Shown piece by piece: positions 9,268 to 18,931 of a stretch of DNA of 52,904 bases. The translations under genes and the position numbers were made by a program. The stretch is from Gammaproteobacteria bacterium (GTDB lineage Bacteria; Pseudomonadota; Gammaproteobacteria; Pseudomonadales; Pseudohongiellaceae). Numbering within the stretch: position 1 is the stretch's first letter; the number at the start of each line of letters is the position of its first letter. The notes beneath the pieces are model-generated. The model made no database searches and was not told the origin of the DNA. It saw only the letters and a program-made list of their open reading frames with translations. Location: contig JAUHWU010000007.1 of assembly GCA_030427065.1 (NCBI GenBank), positions 1-52,904 on the forward strand, read 5' to 3'.

Positions 9268-10692
9268 TTATTCGGCGGGTTCCGGACTATTGTTCTCCAA
9301 ACCAAGCTCCTTGATCTTGCGGGTCAGGGTGTTCCTGCCCCAGCCAAGGAGTTCAGAGGCATCGCGCTTGCGACCACCACTGTGCTTGAGAGCAACATCA
9401 ATCATGCACTTTTCAAACAGCGGGGTTGCCTGTTGCAGAATGCCGGAATGACCAAGACTGAGCTCCTGGTCGGCCCAGTTTTTCAGGCTAAGCACCCAGT
9501 TGCCGGTGACAGCTTCCTCATCACCGGGATTGAGGAATTCTTCTGGCAGGTCATTGATGTATATTTCACGGCCGGAGGCCATTACGGTTATCCAGCTGCA
9601 AAAGTTTTCCAGTTGACGAACATTGCCCTGCCAGGGCAGACCGGTCAGATACTGTGTGGTTTCTGCCCGCAGTTCTTTCTTTTCCACGCCCATTTGCTGA
9701 GCTGCCCTGCCAAGAAAATGTTCCATCAGGGCTGGAATATCTTCTCTGCGATCCGAGAGTTTGGGCAGATGAATAGGAATTACATTCAAACGGTGGTAAA
9801 GGTCTTCGCGGAAAAGGTGTTCTTTAACCCTTTCCTCCAGAGTCTGGTGGGTGGCTGCTATAACGCGAACATCAGCTTTGATCGGGGTCAATCCACCGAC
9901 GCGGTAAAACTCACCATCGGATAATACTCGCAGCAGTCGGGTTTGTGTTTCCATTGGCATGTCGCCAATTTCATCGAGGAAAAGAGTTCCGCCATCAGCC
10001 TGCTCGAAGCGACCAACCCGCATCTGGGTGGCGCCGGTAAATGCGCCTTTCTCGTGACCAAATAATTCTGACTCGATCAGGTCCTTGGGAATTGCAGCTA
10101 CATTTAAAGGAATATATGGCTTGTCTGCCCGAGGGCTGTGTTTATGCAGGGCCTGGGCAACCAGTTCTTTACCAGTACCTGATTCGCCCTTGATGAGCAC
10201 TGTAATATTGGAATGTGCAAGCCGGCCAATGGCGCGAAAAACTTCCTGCATGGCAGGGGCTTCACCAATAATTTCTTTGGCTTCAATCTTGGGTTTTACA
10301 GTGGAGGTGGTTTTGTATTCGCTGGCATGCTTGACGGCCCGCTGCGCAACTGCAACGGCATCATTTACATCAAAAGGTTTCGGTAGATATTCGAATGCAC
10401 CGCGCTTGTAGGATTTGACCGCACTGCTTAAATCGGAATGAGCGGTCATGATAATCACCGGAATTTGCGGAAAAGCCTCCTGGATCTGATCCAGTAACTC
10501 GAGTCCGTCAATGCCGGGCATGCGTATATCGCTGATTATCGCGTCAGGCTGGGTGTCCTTGAGTTTTTCCAGCAAGCCATTGCCACTTTCAAAGCTCTCA
10601 CTATTGAAGCCGGCTTTCTCCAGAGATTTTTCCAGTACCCATCTAATCGACCTGTCATCATCAATAATCCATAAAAGATTTTTACCTGGCAT
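9268..10692 (-). CDS. ntrC: Nitrogen regulation response regulator NtrC (GlnG)
   Basis: This 474-residue protein has the full sigma-54 activator layout. The receiver domain (1-120) has the acidic pocket at Asp11-13 and the phosphoacceptor Asp55 in [11 protein letters not shown]. The AAA+ domain (about 142-380) carries the Walker A motif GESGTGKE, the GAFTGA loop that contacts sigma-54, and the Walker B motif [11 protein letters not shown]. The C-terminal Fis-type helix-turn-helix (about 430-468) contains [17 protein letters not shown]. It activates nitrogen-limitation genes once phosphorylated by NtrB. Its ATG overlaps the ntrB stop by one base, so the two are translationally coupled. Length and domain order match the family. 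A candidate NtrC site lies upstream of ntrB, which suggests autoregulation. Confidence 0.97.
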   Translation of the reverse strand: MPGKNLLWIIDDDRSIRWVLEKSLEKAGFNSESFESGNGLLEKLKDTQPDAIISDIRMPGIDGLELLDQIQEAFPQIPVIIMTAHSDLSSAVKSYKRGAFEYLPKPFDVNDAVAVAQRAVKHASEYKTTSTVKPKIEAKEIIGEAPAMQEVFRAIGRLAHSNITVLIKGESGTGKELVAQALHKHSPRADKPYIPLNVAAIPKDLIESELFGHEKGAFTGATQMRVGRFEQADGGTLFLDEIGDMPMETQTRLLRVLSDGEFYRVGGLTPIKADVRVIAATHQTLEERVKEHLFREDLYHRLNVIPIHLPKLSDRREDIPALMEHFLGRAAQQMGVEKKELRAETTQYLTGLPWQGNVRQLENFCSWITVMASGREIYINDLPEEFLNPGDEEAVTGNWVLSLKNWADQELSLGHSGILQQATPLFEKCMIDVALKHSGGRKRDASELLGWGRNTLTRKIKELGLENNSPEPAE

Positions 10693-11834
10693 TACGAATC
10701 TTCCTCAATGTCATTGAGTGCATTTTCATTCGACAAGGGCAGGGAAATAGTGAAGCATGTTCTGCCTTCATGACTGTCGCACTCTATGAGTCCGTTGTGA
10801 TTTTTCAGTATATTTTGCGAAAGCGATAAACCCAGACCGGTGCCATTGGCTCTGCCACTGATCAATGGATAAAAAATGCTTTCAAAAAGTTCCTGTTTGA
10901 TTCCAGGGCCATTATCAATAATTTCGATTCTCGCTACCATCTTGTGCATGACAGGCCCAATAGTGACGTGGTTAACAGTCCGTGTCCTGAGAATAATTTT
11001 TGGCTTTGTGTCACCAGGATCAGATTCTGTCAGGGCCTGCATTGCATTTCGTACGATGTTTAATACTGCCTGGATTAACTGCCCCAGGTCTCCGGTGATT
11101 TCAGGAATGCTGGGGTCGTAATCTTTTTCCAGTTCAATTGAACCCCTGGTTTCTGCAATCACCAGGTTGTTAACACGTTCGAGCACCTCGTGGATATTCA
11201 ACTTCTGCAATGCCGGTTTCTGGTACTGGCCGGTAAGCCTGTCGATCAGCCCAACAAGACGATCAGCTTCCTCGATTATCACATTGGTATAGTCTTTCAG
11301 GTTGTTGTCTGTAAGTTCTTCAGCAAGCAGTTGGGCGGCGCCGCGAATCCCTCCGATGGGGTTTTTGATTTCATGGCCGAGGCCTCTGACCAGACCCAGT
11401 GTGGTTTCATGATTGGATATCAGCATTTCCTTGCGGGAGATATTGTAGGAACGATCAAGTTCCTGGATCTCGAGCATGATGTAGGTATCATTTTCGTAGA
11501 TAAGTCGACTAGCAGAATAGTCTACTGTCATACGGTTGGTATTTGCCTTAACCAGTTTCACCTTTCTTGCGATAAAGGTAATGCCGTTGTCCTTAACATT
11601 TTTAAGCGATTTAATAAGCTCCTTTACATTGATCAGAACATCGCCGATAAAGGAGTTATGACTGTGTTTATCACTGGTTTCCAGCAACGCTTCAGCAGCG
11701 GGATTGATATAAATAACGCGCAGGTCCTTATCCAGCAAAATTATTGCCGTTGTCAGGTTGTCCAGCAGGCTGGTATTAAGGTTGTCTGTGTTCAATTTCA
11801 GTGCAAGCCTGTTAGGGATTAGTCCAGCATTCAT
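10692..11834 (-). CDS. ntrB: Nitrogen regulation sensor histidine kinase NtrB (GlnL)
   Basis: This 380-residue soluble sensor kinase has no membrane segment. A PAS domain covers about residues 20-130. The dimerisation and phosphoacceptor helix has LGHEIKNPIGGIRGAAQLL with the phosphorylated His, and the ATPase domain has NAMQAL (N box), DNGPGI (G1) and GTGLGLSLSQNI (G2). NtrB phosphorylates NtrC when nitrogen is scarce and dephosphorylates it under PII control. It is the first gene of the ntrBC pair. The 265-nt gap to the divergent thiI holds a sigma-54-type promoter and an NtrC-type palindrome. In Pseudomonas glnA lies between this pair and thiI; here it is absent. Confidence 0.96.
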   Translation of the reverse strand: MNAGLIPNRLALKLNTDNLNTSLLDNLTTAIILLDKDLRVIYINPAAEALLETSDKHSHNSFIGDVLINVKELIKSLKNVKDNGITFIARKVKLVKANTNRMTVDYSASRLIYENDTYIMLEIQELDRSYNISRKEMLISNHETTLGLVRGLGHEIKNPIGGIRGAAQLLAEELTDNNLKDYTNVIIEEADRLVGLIDRLTGQYQKPALQKLNIHEVLERVNNLVIAETRGSIELEKDYDPSIPEITGDLGQLIQAVLNIVRNAMQALTESDPGDTKPKIILRTRTVNHVTIGPVMHKMVARIEIIDNGPGIKQELFESIFYPLISGRANGTGLGLSLSQNILKNHNGLIECDSHEGRTCFTISLPLSNENALNDIEEDS

Positions 11835-11883
11835 AACCTATCATCTCAATTACTCAGCACCTACCCATTTAGACACTAGATAT

Positions 11884-11900
11884 TGCAAATAGCGCACCAA
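11884..11900 (-). promoter_or_regulatory. Candidate sigma-54 promoter of ntrBC
   Basis: Read leftward the bases are TTGGTGCGCTATTTGCA. The invariant GG (-24) and GC (-12) are exactly ten bases apart, and the -12 box TTGC is intact. The -24 box differs from TTGGCACG at two positions. Transcription would start about 40 nt before the ntrB ATG. The call rests on one short match, so it is moderate. Confidence 0.45.
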
Positions 11901-11951
11901 TTTATAACTAATTGAAATATATAGATATAAGCGATTTTCTCTTAAATATAC

Positions 11952-11966
11952 GCACTATTATAGTGC
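11952..11966. promoter_or_regulatory. NtrC-type enhancer site
   Basis: GCACTATTATAGTGC has seven-base arms around one central base and fits the NtrC core GCAC-N7-GTGC. It sits about 85 bases upstream of the start expected from the sigma-54-like promoter, a normal enhancer distance. This suggests that NtrC controls its own operon. Confidence 0.5.
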
Positions 11967-12000
11967 ATTCAGGATTTTTTAACCCGCAGAAATGCCCTAA

Positions 12001-12058
12001 TATAATGCGAAAGTGGAAAAAAGACCTCTAAGACGCCTTTGCCTGATTTATATATAAT
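12001..12058 (+). promoter_or_regulatory. Possible -10 elements for thiI
   Basis: Two exact TATAAT hexamers lie before thiI, at 12001-12006 and 12053-12058. Neither has a good -35 box at the usual distance, so which one is used, if either, is open. Confidence 0.3.
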
Positions 12059-12099
12059 CTCCATTTCCGGATTCCTGAAGTAGCAAGCACGCTGTTGAT

Positions 12100-13557
12100 A
12101 TGAATTACCTGATCAAATATTCACCGGAAATGATTATAAAAAGTCGTCCGGTCAGAAAAAGCCTTGCCAAACAATTGAGAAGAAATCTTGGCAAACAACT
12201 CGGACGCTTATCCCAGGACATAGACGTTCAGGGAGGCTGGGATCATATAGAAGTAATACTACCGGCAAATCATGAATATCTTCAGCCCCAGGTTGAGCAG
12301 GTACTGGCTTCTACTCAGGGCATCTGCTTTTTTGGGCGAGTCCGGGTTCATAAAGTAGAAAGCCTGGAGGAAATTTTTAAGCATACTTTGCCGGCATTTC
12401 AGAACAGGCTTGCTGGAAAAACTTTTGCCGTACGTTGCCGTCGTATTGGTACACATGCTTTTAATTCCATGGAGGTTGAAAAGTTTGTTGGTAGCGGTCT
12501 CATCCAGCAAACAGAGGCGGCAGGTGTCAATCTTTCCCAACCGGACATTACCGTTAAACTGGAAATTCGCAATGATGCTCTTTACGTCGTCGAGGAAAAC
12601 AGGCCTGGACTTTCCGGCTTTCCGCTTGGTACCCAGGATGGTGTTTTGTCGTTAGTGTCAGGCGGGTTTGATTCTTCAGTATCCACTTATCTGACAATGA
12701 GAAGAGGGCTGATTACGCATTTCTGCTTCTTTAATCTGGGTGGCAAGGCGCATGAGGTAGCCGTCAAGGAAGTGGCTCTTTACCTGTGGATGCGCTTTGG
12801 GTCGACACATCCGGTTAAATTCATCACTGTGCCTTTTGAAGGAGTCGTTGCGGAGATACTGGAAAAAGTCGACAACTCCCAGATGGGGGTTGTACTTAAA
12901 CGTATGATGTTACGCGCTGCTTCCCGGGTAGCCCAGAAGCTGAATCTCGAAGCTGTTGTCACCGGTGAAAGCATCGCGCAGGTTAGCAGTCAGACATTAG
13001 CCAATCTGTCAGTCATCGACAAGGTCACCGATGTGCTGACGCTACGACCTCTGGCCATAATGGAAAAACAGGATATTGTCGATATCGCCAGAAAAATCGG
13101 AACAGAGGAGTTCTCGGCGGTTATTCCCGAATATTGTGGCGTTATTTCGGTCAAGCCCACTACCCGGGCAAGAATGCATAAAATCGAAAAACAGGAAAGC
13201 CGCATTGATTTTTCGATTCTGGATAAGGCCCTCGCCAATAGTGTCAGAGAGAGTATCCACAAGCTGGATCTGGATAGAGGTTCATATAATGGTGATATAC
13301 GCATTGCCGCGCAGCTCAAGCCGGATGATATTGTGCTTGATATCAGGCATCCCGATGAAGAGGAGCAGCATCCACTGATAGTTCCCGGGAATACTGTGGA
13401 AAAACTGCCTTTCTATAAGCTCAACTCCCGGTTTCCTGAGAAGCCCGGAGAAGCGGCATATCTGCTTTATTGCGGAAAAGGCATCATGAGTAAACTCCAT
13501 GCATCCTATTTGAGAGATGAGGGGTTCAAAAATGTAGGTGTGTATCTGCCCCAATAA
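12100..13557 (+). CDS. thiI: tRNA uracil 4-sulfurtransferase ThiI
   Basis: This 485-residue enzyme makes 4-thiouridine at position 8 of tRNA and, in many bacteria, passes sulfur to the thiazole of thiamine. A ferredoxin-like and THUMP region covers about residues 1-165. The adenylating PP-loop SGGFDSS is at about 187-193. The Cys near 346 in PEYCGVIS matches E. coli Cys344, and the C-terminal rhodanese domain (about 400-485) ends with YCGKGIMSKL, whose Cys near 457 matches the persulfide Cys456. Having the rhodanese domain makes this the long E. coli-type form. It is divergent from ntrB and followed by typA after 183 nt. Confidence 0.96.
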   Translation: MNYLIKYSPEMIIKSRPVRKSLAKQLRRNLGKQLGRLSQDIDVQGGWDHIEVILPANHEYLQPQVEQVLASTQGICFFGRVRVHKVESLEEIFKHTLPAFQNRLAGKTFAVRCRRIGTHAFNSMEVEKFVGSGLIQQTEAAGVNLSQPDITVKLEIRNDALYVVEENRPGLSGFPLGTQDGVLSLVSGGFDSSVSTYLTMRRGLITHFCFFNLGGKAHEVAVKEVALYLWMRFGSTHPVKFITVPFEGVVAEILEKVDNSQMGVVLKRMMLRAASRVAQKLNLEAVVTGESIAQVSSQTLANLSVIDKVTDVLTLRPLAIMEKQDIVDIARKIGTEEFSAVIPEYCGVISVKPTTRARMHKIEKQESRIDFSILDKALANSVRESIHKLDLDRGSYNGDIRIAAQLKPDDIVLDIRHPDEEEQHPLIVPGNTVEKLPFYKLNSRFPEKPGEAAYLLYCGKGIMSKLHASYLRDEGFKNVGVYLPQ

Positions 13558-13704
13558 AGCGGTGCTAAGTCTTAACAAGAGGCCCATCCCGGTAATACCC
13601 TTTGCAGCTATGGACTCTTTATGTGCCCGGTCATGTATTGAGAGTCATCCCTTTTTTGTGTGTAGTAGCTACAACTAAATCCTTACCAACTCCGAAAGAA
13701 ACTG

Positions 13705-13710
13705 TATAAT
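13705..13710 (+). promoter_or_regulatory. Likely -10 box of typA
   Basis: TATAAT is exact and lies 31 bases before the typA start codon, but the -35 region is weak. The inverted repeat TCGCG/CGCGA at 13710-13725 would fall at or just after the transcription start. Confidence 0.4.
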
Positions 13711-13740
13711 CGCGGCTTTTCGCGAATTCCGGATACTCCA

Positions 13741-15564
13741 TTGATAGAAAAAATCAGAAATATAGCCATTATTGCCCATGTTGACCACGGTAAAACGACT
13801 CTCGTTGATAAGCTGTTACAGCAATCCGGGACCTTAAACTCGCGCGGACCAGAAGTTAAGCGTGTGATGGATTCCAATGACCAGGAGAAGGAACGTGGTA
13901 TCACGATTCTGGCCAAGAATACCGCAGTAAGCTGGCAGGACTATCGTATTAACATTGTAGATACACCGGGACACGCTGATTTCGGTGGTGAGGTGGAACG
14001 TGTATTGTCCATGGTCGACAGCGTACTGTTGCTGGTTGATGCGGTTGAAGGCCCCATGCCACAAACGCGATTTGTTACCCAGAAAGCCTTTGCCCGTGGC
14101 TTGCGTCCCATCGTGGTCATTAACAAGATTGACCGTGATGGTGCCAGACCTGACTGGGTACTCAATGAGGTGTTTGATTTGTTTGATCGCCTGGGTGCCA
14201 CTGAAGAGCAATTGGATTTCCCCATTATTTATGCCTCTGCACTGGAAGGTAAGGCCGGTCTTGAAGCGGATCAGCTGGAAGACAACATGGACAGTCTTTT
14301 CAAACTGATTGTAGAAGAGGTGCCTGCACCGGATGTCGATGCCCAGGGGCCTTTTCAGATGCAGATAAGTGCTCTGGATTACAGCTCCTACGTTGGCGTT
14401 ATCGGTGTAGGTCGAATTACAAGAGGCAAGGTTAAACTCAATATGCCGATTGTGGTGCTGGACCGTGAAGGCAAAAGCAGGAAAGCCAAGATCGGCCAGA
14501 TCAAGACTTACATGGGGCTTGAGCAAATCGATGCCACTGAAGCCTCCGCCGGCGATATTATTTGCGTTACCGGAATTCCTGAATTGAACATCAGTGATAC
14601 GCTCTGTGATCCGGATAAACCGGAAGCCATGACACCACTTAGTGTCGATGAACCGACAATCAGTATGACTTTCCAGGTTAATGATTCACCTTTTGCAGGA
14701 CTGGATGGGAAATATGTGACCACCAGAAATATCAAAGAGAGGCTGGAAAGAGAATTGATTCATAATGTTGCCTTGCGTGTAGAGCCGGGTGACAGCGCGG
14801 AAAAATTCAAGGTTTCCGGTAGGGGTGAGTTACACCTGTCGGTGTTGATTGAGACTATGCGTCGTGAAGGTTTTGAGCTTGCCGTGTCGCGTCCTGAAGT
14901 GGTCATCAAGGAAATTGATGGCGAGATGCTCGAGCCCTACGAAAATCTGGTGGTTGATGTTGAAGAAGAACATCAGGGAGCCGTCATTGAAGAGCTGGGG
15001 CTTCGTAAAGCAGAAATGATGGATATGACATCAGATGGCAGGGGACGAAGCCGGGTCACGTTCAATGTGCCAACCCGCGGATTGATAGGTTTCAGGACAC
15101 AGTTTCTTGGCATGACGTCGGGTTCAGGCATCATGACTCATGTGTTTGACAAGTTCGGGCCCATCAAAAAAGGGGATATTGGATCGCGCAATAATGGCGT
15201 ACTGATTTCCATGGTGAAAGGCAAGGCGCTGGGCTATTCGCTTTTCACTTTACAGGAAAGAGGACGACTTTTTATAGAGCCTAACAGTGAAGTCTATGAA
15301 GGCATGGTTATAGGTCTGCACAGCCGTGAAAATGACCTGTCAGTGAATCCCACCAAAGGTAAACAATTGACAAATGTCAGGGCGTCGGGCACTGATGAGA
15401 ATATTCTTCTCACGCCACCGGTAAAACATAGTCTTGAGCAGGCCATGGAATTTATTCAAAGGGATGAGCTGGTAGAAATCACGCCGAACCATATTCGTAT
15501 TCGCAAGCAGTACCTGACAGAAAATGAGCGCAAGCGTCATAGTCGAGGCAGTGAGCTCAGATAA
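13741..15564 (+). CDS. typA: Ribosome-associated GTPase TypA/BipA
   Basis: This 607-residue translational GTPase of the EF-G family acts in ribosome assembly and stress or cold adaptation. G1 is [10 protein letters not shown] (residues 12-21), the switch region is [16 protein letters not shown], and G4 is [10 protein letters not shown]. Domains II and III and the TypA-specific C-terminal domain follow, at the normal length. The start is a TTG at 13741: the protein then begins [20 protein letters not shown], which aligns with E. coli TypA from its first residue, and there is no ATG nearby. The Shine-Dalgarno sequence is weak. dtd follows after 24 nt and is probably co-transcribed. Confidence 0.97.
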   Translation: MIEKIRNIAIIAHVDHGKTTLVDKLLQQSGTLNSRGPEVKRVMDSNDQEKERGITILAKNTAVSWQDYRINIVDTPGHADFGGEVERVLSMVDSVLLLVDAVEGPMPQTRFVTQKAFARGLRPIVVINKIDRDGARPDWVLNEVFDLFDRLGATEEQLDFPIIYASALEGKAGLEADQLEDNMDSLFKLIVEEVPAPDVDAQGPFQMQISALDYSSYVGVIGVGRITRGKVKLNMPIVVLDREGKSRKAKIGQIKTYMGLEQIDATEASAGDIICVTGIPELNISDTLCDPDKPEAMTPLSVDEPTISMTFQVNDSPFAGLDGKYVTTRNIKERLERELIHNVALRVEPGDSAEKFKVSGRGELHLSVLIETMRREGFELAVSRPEVVIKEIDGEMLEPYENLVVDVEEEHQGAVIEELGLRKAEMMDMTSDGRGRSRVTFNVPTRGLIGFRTQFLGMTSGSGIMTHVFDKFGPIKKGDIGSRNNGVLISMVKGKALGYSLFTLQERGRLFIEPNSEVYEGMVIGLHSRENDLSVNPTKGKQLTNVRASGTDENILLTPPVKHSLEQAMEFIQRDELVEITPNHIRIRKQYLTENERKRHSRGSELR

Positions 15565-15588
15565 GTCCCAAGGAACCTCTGAATAAAT

Positions 15589-16026
15589 ATGCTGGCATTA
15601 ATTCAACGGGTAACTGCCGCACAGGTTGAAATAGAGGGGCGCATTGCTGGTGCGATCGGCCAGGGATTGCTGGTATTTCTCGGGGTTGAAAAAAATGACA
15701 GCCGGGAAGATGCCGATAAGTTATTAAGAAAAGTGCTGGCCTATCGAGTGTTTTCAGACGCTGATGAAAAAATGAATCTCAGCGTCAGCGATATTGCCGG
15801 TGGCGTGTTGGTGGTTTCGCAGTTTACTCTGGCCGCCGATACGCAGCGGGGGCTGCGTCCAAGTTTTTCCAGCGCCAAACCACCCGGGGAAGCCCGTGAT
15901 TTATATAATTATTTCGTAAATCAAGCTGTGATTAATCATGGTGAGGTGGCCACAGGGGAGTTTGCTGCGGATATGAAAGTAACTCTGACCAATGACGGCC
16001 CGGTAACCTTCATGCTCAATAGTTGA
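15589..16026 (+). CDS. dtd: D-aminoacyl-tRNA deacylase Dtd
   Basis: This 145-residue protein is the usual length for Dtd. It hydrolyses D-aminoacyl-tRNAs and mischarged glycyl-tRNA-Ala in the cytoplasm. The two family motifs are present: SQFTLAA near residue 78 and TNDGPVTF near 135, the latter carrying the cross-subunit Gly-Pro. It starts [15 protein letters not shown], typical of the family. It lies 24 nt after typA and faces tatC, with a hairpin between the two stops. Confidence 0.96.
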   Translation: MLALIQRVTAAQVEIEGRIAGAIGQGLLVFLGVEKNDSREDADKLLRKVLAYRVFSDADEKMNLSVSDIAGGVLVVSQFTLAADTQRGLRPSFSSAKPPGEARDLYNYFVNQAVINHGEVATGEFAADMKVTLTNDGPVTFMLNS

Positions 16027-16057
16027 GCTGACTTAAATAGTTAGTTCGGGGCAGTTG

Positions 16058-16077
16058 ATTCAGCATAGTTGCTGAAT
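16058..16077. terminator. Hairpin between dtd and tatC stops
   Basis: ATTCAGC and GCTGAAT form a perfect seven-base stem around a six-base loop, between two convergent genes. The T tract is short and broken, so termination is likely but not certain. Confidence 0.4.
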
Positions 16078-16105
16078 ATTCTTCGGCTTACTGACTGTAT
16101 TGGCG

Positions 16106-16912
16106 CTACTCAGCCCCTTCCTTTTTATTGTCAGTGTCATCAGCATCATCGCTGCTTTCTACGTCAACTTCCTTATGCAAAATCCTGCCAGCGAAAACAC
16201 CGACTTCAAATAACATCCACATGGGGATAGCGACAAAAGCCTGTGACAGTGGATCCTGTGGTGTGAGAAACATACCTGCAACAAAGCAGCCAATAATGAT
16301 ATATGGCCTTTTTTCCGCAAGTTTATTCGGTGTGGTTACACCGGAAAAAATTAGTAGCAGGGTGGCAATGGGTATTTCAAACACCAGGCCAAAGACCAGG
16401 AACAGTGACAGGACAAAATCCAGATACTGGGTGATATCTGTCATCACGGCTACCGTTTCCGGCGCACTGTTTACAAAGAAGGCAAATACATAGTTAAAAA
16501 CCAGATAGTAGGCAAAGGCGATACCCAGATAAAAAAGTACCACGCTGGATAACAGAATAGGCATGGTGACCCTGATTTCATTTCTGTATAGCCCGGGGGA
16601 TATAAAAGCCCAGGCTTGATGCAAAATGAAAGGCACGCCGAGAAACAGTGCGGCATAGATTGAGGTTTTAAAAGGGATCATAAAGGGGGAGGTGACTCCC
16701 GTTGCAATCATGTTTGACCCTTCCGGTAATACATCACGCAGGGGTTGGGAAATGAAAATATAGAGGTCGTTGCCGAACGGAAAGATACAAAGGAATAGCA
16801 CAAGCACGACCAGCAGGCAGCGCAAAAGCCGGTCTCTCAATTCCACAAGGTGTGAGATCAGAGGCTGCTCTGTGTGCTCATCATCCTGCTTGATTTCTTC
16901 GGTATCGGTCAT
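16106..16912 (-). CDS. tatC: Sec-independent protein translocase TatC
   Basis: This 268-residue polytopic inner-membrane protein has about six hydrophobic segments. It starts with the family's cytoplasmic segment, including PLISHLVELRDRLL. TatC recognises twin-arginine signal peptides with TatB and recruits TatA to pass folded proteins across the membrane. A charged, acidic tail follows the last helix (ESSDDADDTDNKKEGAE). It is the last gene of tatABC, 10 nt after tatB. Confidence 0.97.
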   Translation of the reverse strand: MTDTEEIKQDDEHTEQPLISHLVELRDRLLRCLLVVLVLFLCIFPFGNDLYIFISQPLRDVLPEGSNMIATGVTSPFMIPFKTSIYAALFLGVPFILHQAWAFISPGLYRNEIRVTMPILLSSVVLFYLGIAFAYYLVFNYVFAFFVNSAPETVAVMTDITQYLDFVLSLFLVFGLVFEIPIATLLLIFSGVTTPNKLAEKRPYIIIGCFVAGMFLTPQDPLSQAFVAIPMWMLFEVGVFAGRILHKEVDVESSDDADDTDNKKEGAE

Positions 16913-16922
16913 TGCTGTAAAA

Positions 16923-17558
16923 TTATTTTTCAGTGTTGTCCGGCTTAACAGCTCCGGTATCTGTTACATCAGGTGTCGTAGGTGTGGTAGCAGGTTTGGC
17001 TGGTGTTTCAGTTGACCCCGTTGCAGTGTCGGATTCCGGGCTTTGTGCCTCTGACTGCTGTTTTCCACTTCCACTGTCATCACTGCTTTTTTCTGAGCTG
17101 TCCGGCGAGCTTGCTGGCGTTTTGTTGGCAGACGCTGTTGAGCTGCCGGTTCTGGCAGCCGGGTCATTGGTTGGCAGTTTTTCCAGGGGGTCGGCACTGT
17201 TTTCGAGCTCGGATCCAGCAGAGTCCCGGGACCCTGCAACACTGCCAGATAAGCCTTTTGTGATGTCGAGATCCTTCTTTATGGACTCTGCTTCACTTTT
17301 TACCGATTCAATGGAATTGGTAATCTGGGATTTGGTATTTTTGAACTTTTCCATGATGGCTTCGTTACGAAGCTGTCTGCGGATTTCGTCAGCACCGACT
17401 TCCTGCTCTATTTCCCGCTTGATATTATTAAAGCTTCTGCGCAATCTGCCAATCCACAGGCCCAGTGTTTTAATTGCACCAGGCAAGCGATCGGGGCCCA
17501 GTACCAGCAGGGCAACAACGCAAATAATTATTAGTTCAAAAAAACTGGGATCGAACAT
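16923..17558 (-). CDS. tatB: Twin-arginine translocase subunit TatB
   Basis: This 211-residue protein starts [26 protein letters not shown], shown here only as landmark residues: the N-terminal membrane helix, the Gly-Pro hinge, then an amphipathic helix with [13 protein letters not shown]. The ATG at 17558 is chosen because the family begins MFD; the frame also stays open eight codons upstream from a TTG. TatB forms the signal-peptide receptor with TatC. The C-terminal half (about residues 105-211) is a long low-complexity tail rich in Ser, Ala, Thr and Pro, longer than in E. coli TatB. Confidence 0.94.
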   Translation of the reverse strand: MFDPSFFELIIICVVALLVLGPDRLPGAIKTLGLWIGRLRRSFNNIKREIEQEVGADEIRRQLRNEAIMEKFKNTKSQITNSIESVKSEAESIKKDLDITKGLSGSVAGSRDSAGSELENSADPLEKLPTNDPAARTGSSTASANKTPASSPDSSEKSSDDSGSGKQQSEAQSPESDTATGSTETPAKPATTPTTPDVTDTGAVKPDNTEK

Positions 17559-17629
17559 CTGAAACCGAATTCGGCTACACAATAGCAGCCTGTGGAGTTA
17601 TGAATATTAGAAAAAAGCCGGTAATGAAA

Positions 17630-17881
17630 TCAGGACTGCTTTTCGTCAGCAGTTTCTTCTACCTTCTCTGCCTTCACATCAAAGGTGTCCTTTTCCTCTT
17701 CAATCTGCGGGGGTGAATCCTCAGACTTTTCCTCACCATCCTCTTTCATGGCGCTCTTGAATCCTTTCAATGCACCGCCCAGATCAGAGCCAATATTTTT
17801 CAGTTTCTTGGTGCCAAATACCAAAATCACAATGCCCAATATAATAAGCAGTTGTGTGACGCTTATTCCGCCAAGTCCCAT
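17630..17881 (-). CDS. tatA: Twin-arginine translocase subunit TatA
   Basis: This 83-residue protein has the short N-terminal helix (about residues 8-22), the hinge [10 protein letters not shown], the amphipathic helix and an acidic tail. TatA oligomers form the translocation pore. An almost ideal Shine-Dalgarno sequence, AGGAGGT, lies 5 nt before the ATG, which fits a subunit needed in excess over TatB and TatC. It is the first gene of tatABC; the 199-nt gap to hisE probably contains the tat promoter. Confidence 0.97.
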   Translation of the reverse strand: MGLGGISVTQLLIILGIVILVFGTKKLKNIGSDLGGALKGFKSAMKEDGEEKSEDSPPQIEEEKDTFDVKAEKVEETADEKQS

Positions 17882-17903
17882 GATTACCTCCTAAAACCTT
17901 AAT

Positions 17904-17918
17904 GTTAGTACTACTAAC
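17904..17918. repeat. Palindrome upstream of tatA
   Basis: GTTAGT and ACTAAC flank a three-base centre, 23 nt before tatA. It could be an operator or chance; no known regulator is implied. Confidence 0.3.
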
Positions 17919-18080
17919 TTAATCGGGGGATTATTGTAACAGAAGGCCCCTGTGATTAAGTATTGAATTCATTCGGTCATCTTTTTAGTGAATTATCGGC
18001 TATCCAACAGCTTTTTATCACGTATCCATAGACCACCCTTGAAAAGCTATCGTCCGGCGATTTCAGGATGCTTAAGCCTG

Positions 18081-18407
18081 CTATCCTCGGGACGCTTTTT
18101 CGTCCAGACCGCTGACACCAAAGCGTCTTTCAAGTTCTGCCAGTACGGCATCGGGGCCGGTCTCAAGTTTTGCCAGCATGACCAGTGTATGAAACCAGAG
18201 ATCAGCAGTTTCATAAATGACATGGTCCAGTTCGCCGTTGTGTTCTGCCTCTCTGGCGGCCTCAATTGTTTCTTCTGCTTCCTCTGCCACCTTGGCCAGA
18301 ATCTTTTCCAGCCCCTTTTGGTGTAACTGGGCTACATAGGATGAATCGGGTGCAGCTGATTTACGCTCTTCTATAATAGCGGCCAGTTTCTGCAAGGTGT
18401 CGCTCAT
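18081..18407 (-). CDS. hisE: Phosphoribosyl-ATP pyrophosphatase HisE
   Basis: This 108-residue enzyme hydrolyses PR-ATP to PR-AMP in the second step of histidine synthesis. The MazG-like core has [13 protein letters not shown] with its metal-binding Glu residues, followed by [14 protein letters not shown]. The start at 18407 is preferred over the upstream ATG at 18467, because it has the Shine-Dalgarno GGAAGTGAG and gives a normal N terminus ([12 protein letters not shown]). It lies 19 nt after hisI, as a separate gene and not the fused hisIE found in enterics. Confidence 0.95.
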   Translation of the reverse strand: MSDTLQKLAAIIEERKSAAPDSSYVAQLHQKGLEKILAKVAEEAEETIEAAREAEHNGELDHVIYETADLWFHTLVMLAKLETGPDAVLAELERRFGVSGLDEKASRG

Positions 18408-18426
18408 GATAATCTCACTTCCAGCA

Positions 18427-18813
18427 TTAACGATATATGTCGTCCGGGTTTTTAAGCACAGGTGCATTCTCTACCCATTGACCATTTTCCAGGCTCAGGA
18501 AGTAGCAGCTTTCCCTGCCGGTATGACAGGCAATCCCGCCCAGTTGTTCAACACGGAAAATAATACAGTCCTTGTCACAATCCAGATAAATACCATGCAG
18601 TACCTGCACATGGCCTGATTCTTCACCTTTGCGCCAGAGTTTCCGACGCGAGCGGGACCAGTATACAGCTCTGTTTTCTTCTGCGGTCAGAGCCAGGGAC
18701 TCACGGCTAACCCAGGCCTGCATCAGTACGCGTCCACTCTCCCAGTCCTGGGCTATGGCCGGTATCAGGCCATCATCGTTCCAATTAATCTGGTCTAACC
18801 AGTCAACACTCAT
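18427..18813 (-). CDS. hisI: Phosphoribosyl-AMP cyclohydrolase HisI
   Basis: This 128-residue enzyme opens the purine ring of PR-AMP, the third step of histidine synthesis. The zinc and magnesium sites are present: [14 protein letters not shown] gives the Asp and Cys ligands, and [11 protein letters not shown] gives the third Cys. [18 protein letters not shown] is the canonical substrate segment. It lies upstream of hisE in a two-gene unit; the other his genes are elsewhere, as in Pseudomonas. Confidence 0.96.
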   Translation of the reverse strand: MSVDWLDQINWNDDGLIPAIAQDWESGRVLMQAWVSRESLALTAEENRAVYWSRSRRKLWRKGEESGHVQVLHGIYLDCDKDCIIFRVEQLGGIACHTGRESCYFLSLENGQWVENAPVLKNPDDIYR

Positions 18814-18931
18814 GATTACTGCTCTTTAAATATCAGGCGCCAAGAATACTCTATTTTGGGGTCGAAAGTCAGAATTCAAGGTACTTGAAGCGCAATCCCG
18901 GCATGCACAGTGGCATATTGCTATCGTGTTG

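Noticed and set aside
9232-9924. 230-codon plus-strand frame opposite ntrC
   Set aside because: It lies wholly against a clear ntrC gene; its translation shows no recognisable domain.
11190-11822. 210-codon plus-strand frame opposite ntrB
   Set aside because: It mirrors the codon pattern of ntrB and has no ribosome binding site or domain.
13834-14526. 230-codon minus-strand frame inside typA
   Set aside because: Shadow of a conserved gene.
16933-17562. 209-codon plus-strand frame opposite tatB
   Set aside because: It arises from the low-complexity tatB tail and gives a Ser/Leu-rich chain without homology.
18875-18889. Palindrome TTCAAG-GTA-CTTGAA between hisI and ubiB
   Set aside because: Perfect but short, with no T run and no known operator form; could be chance.
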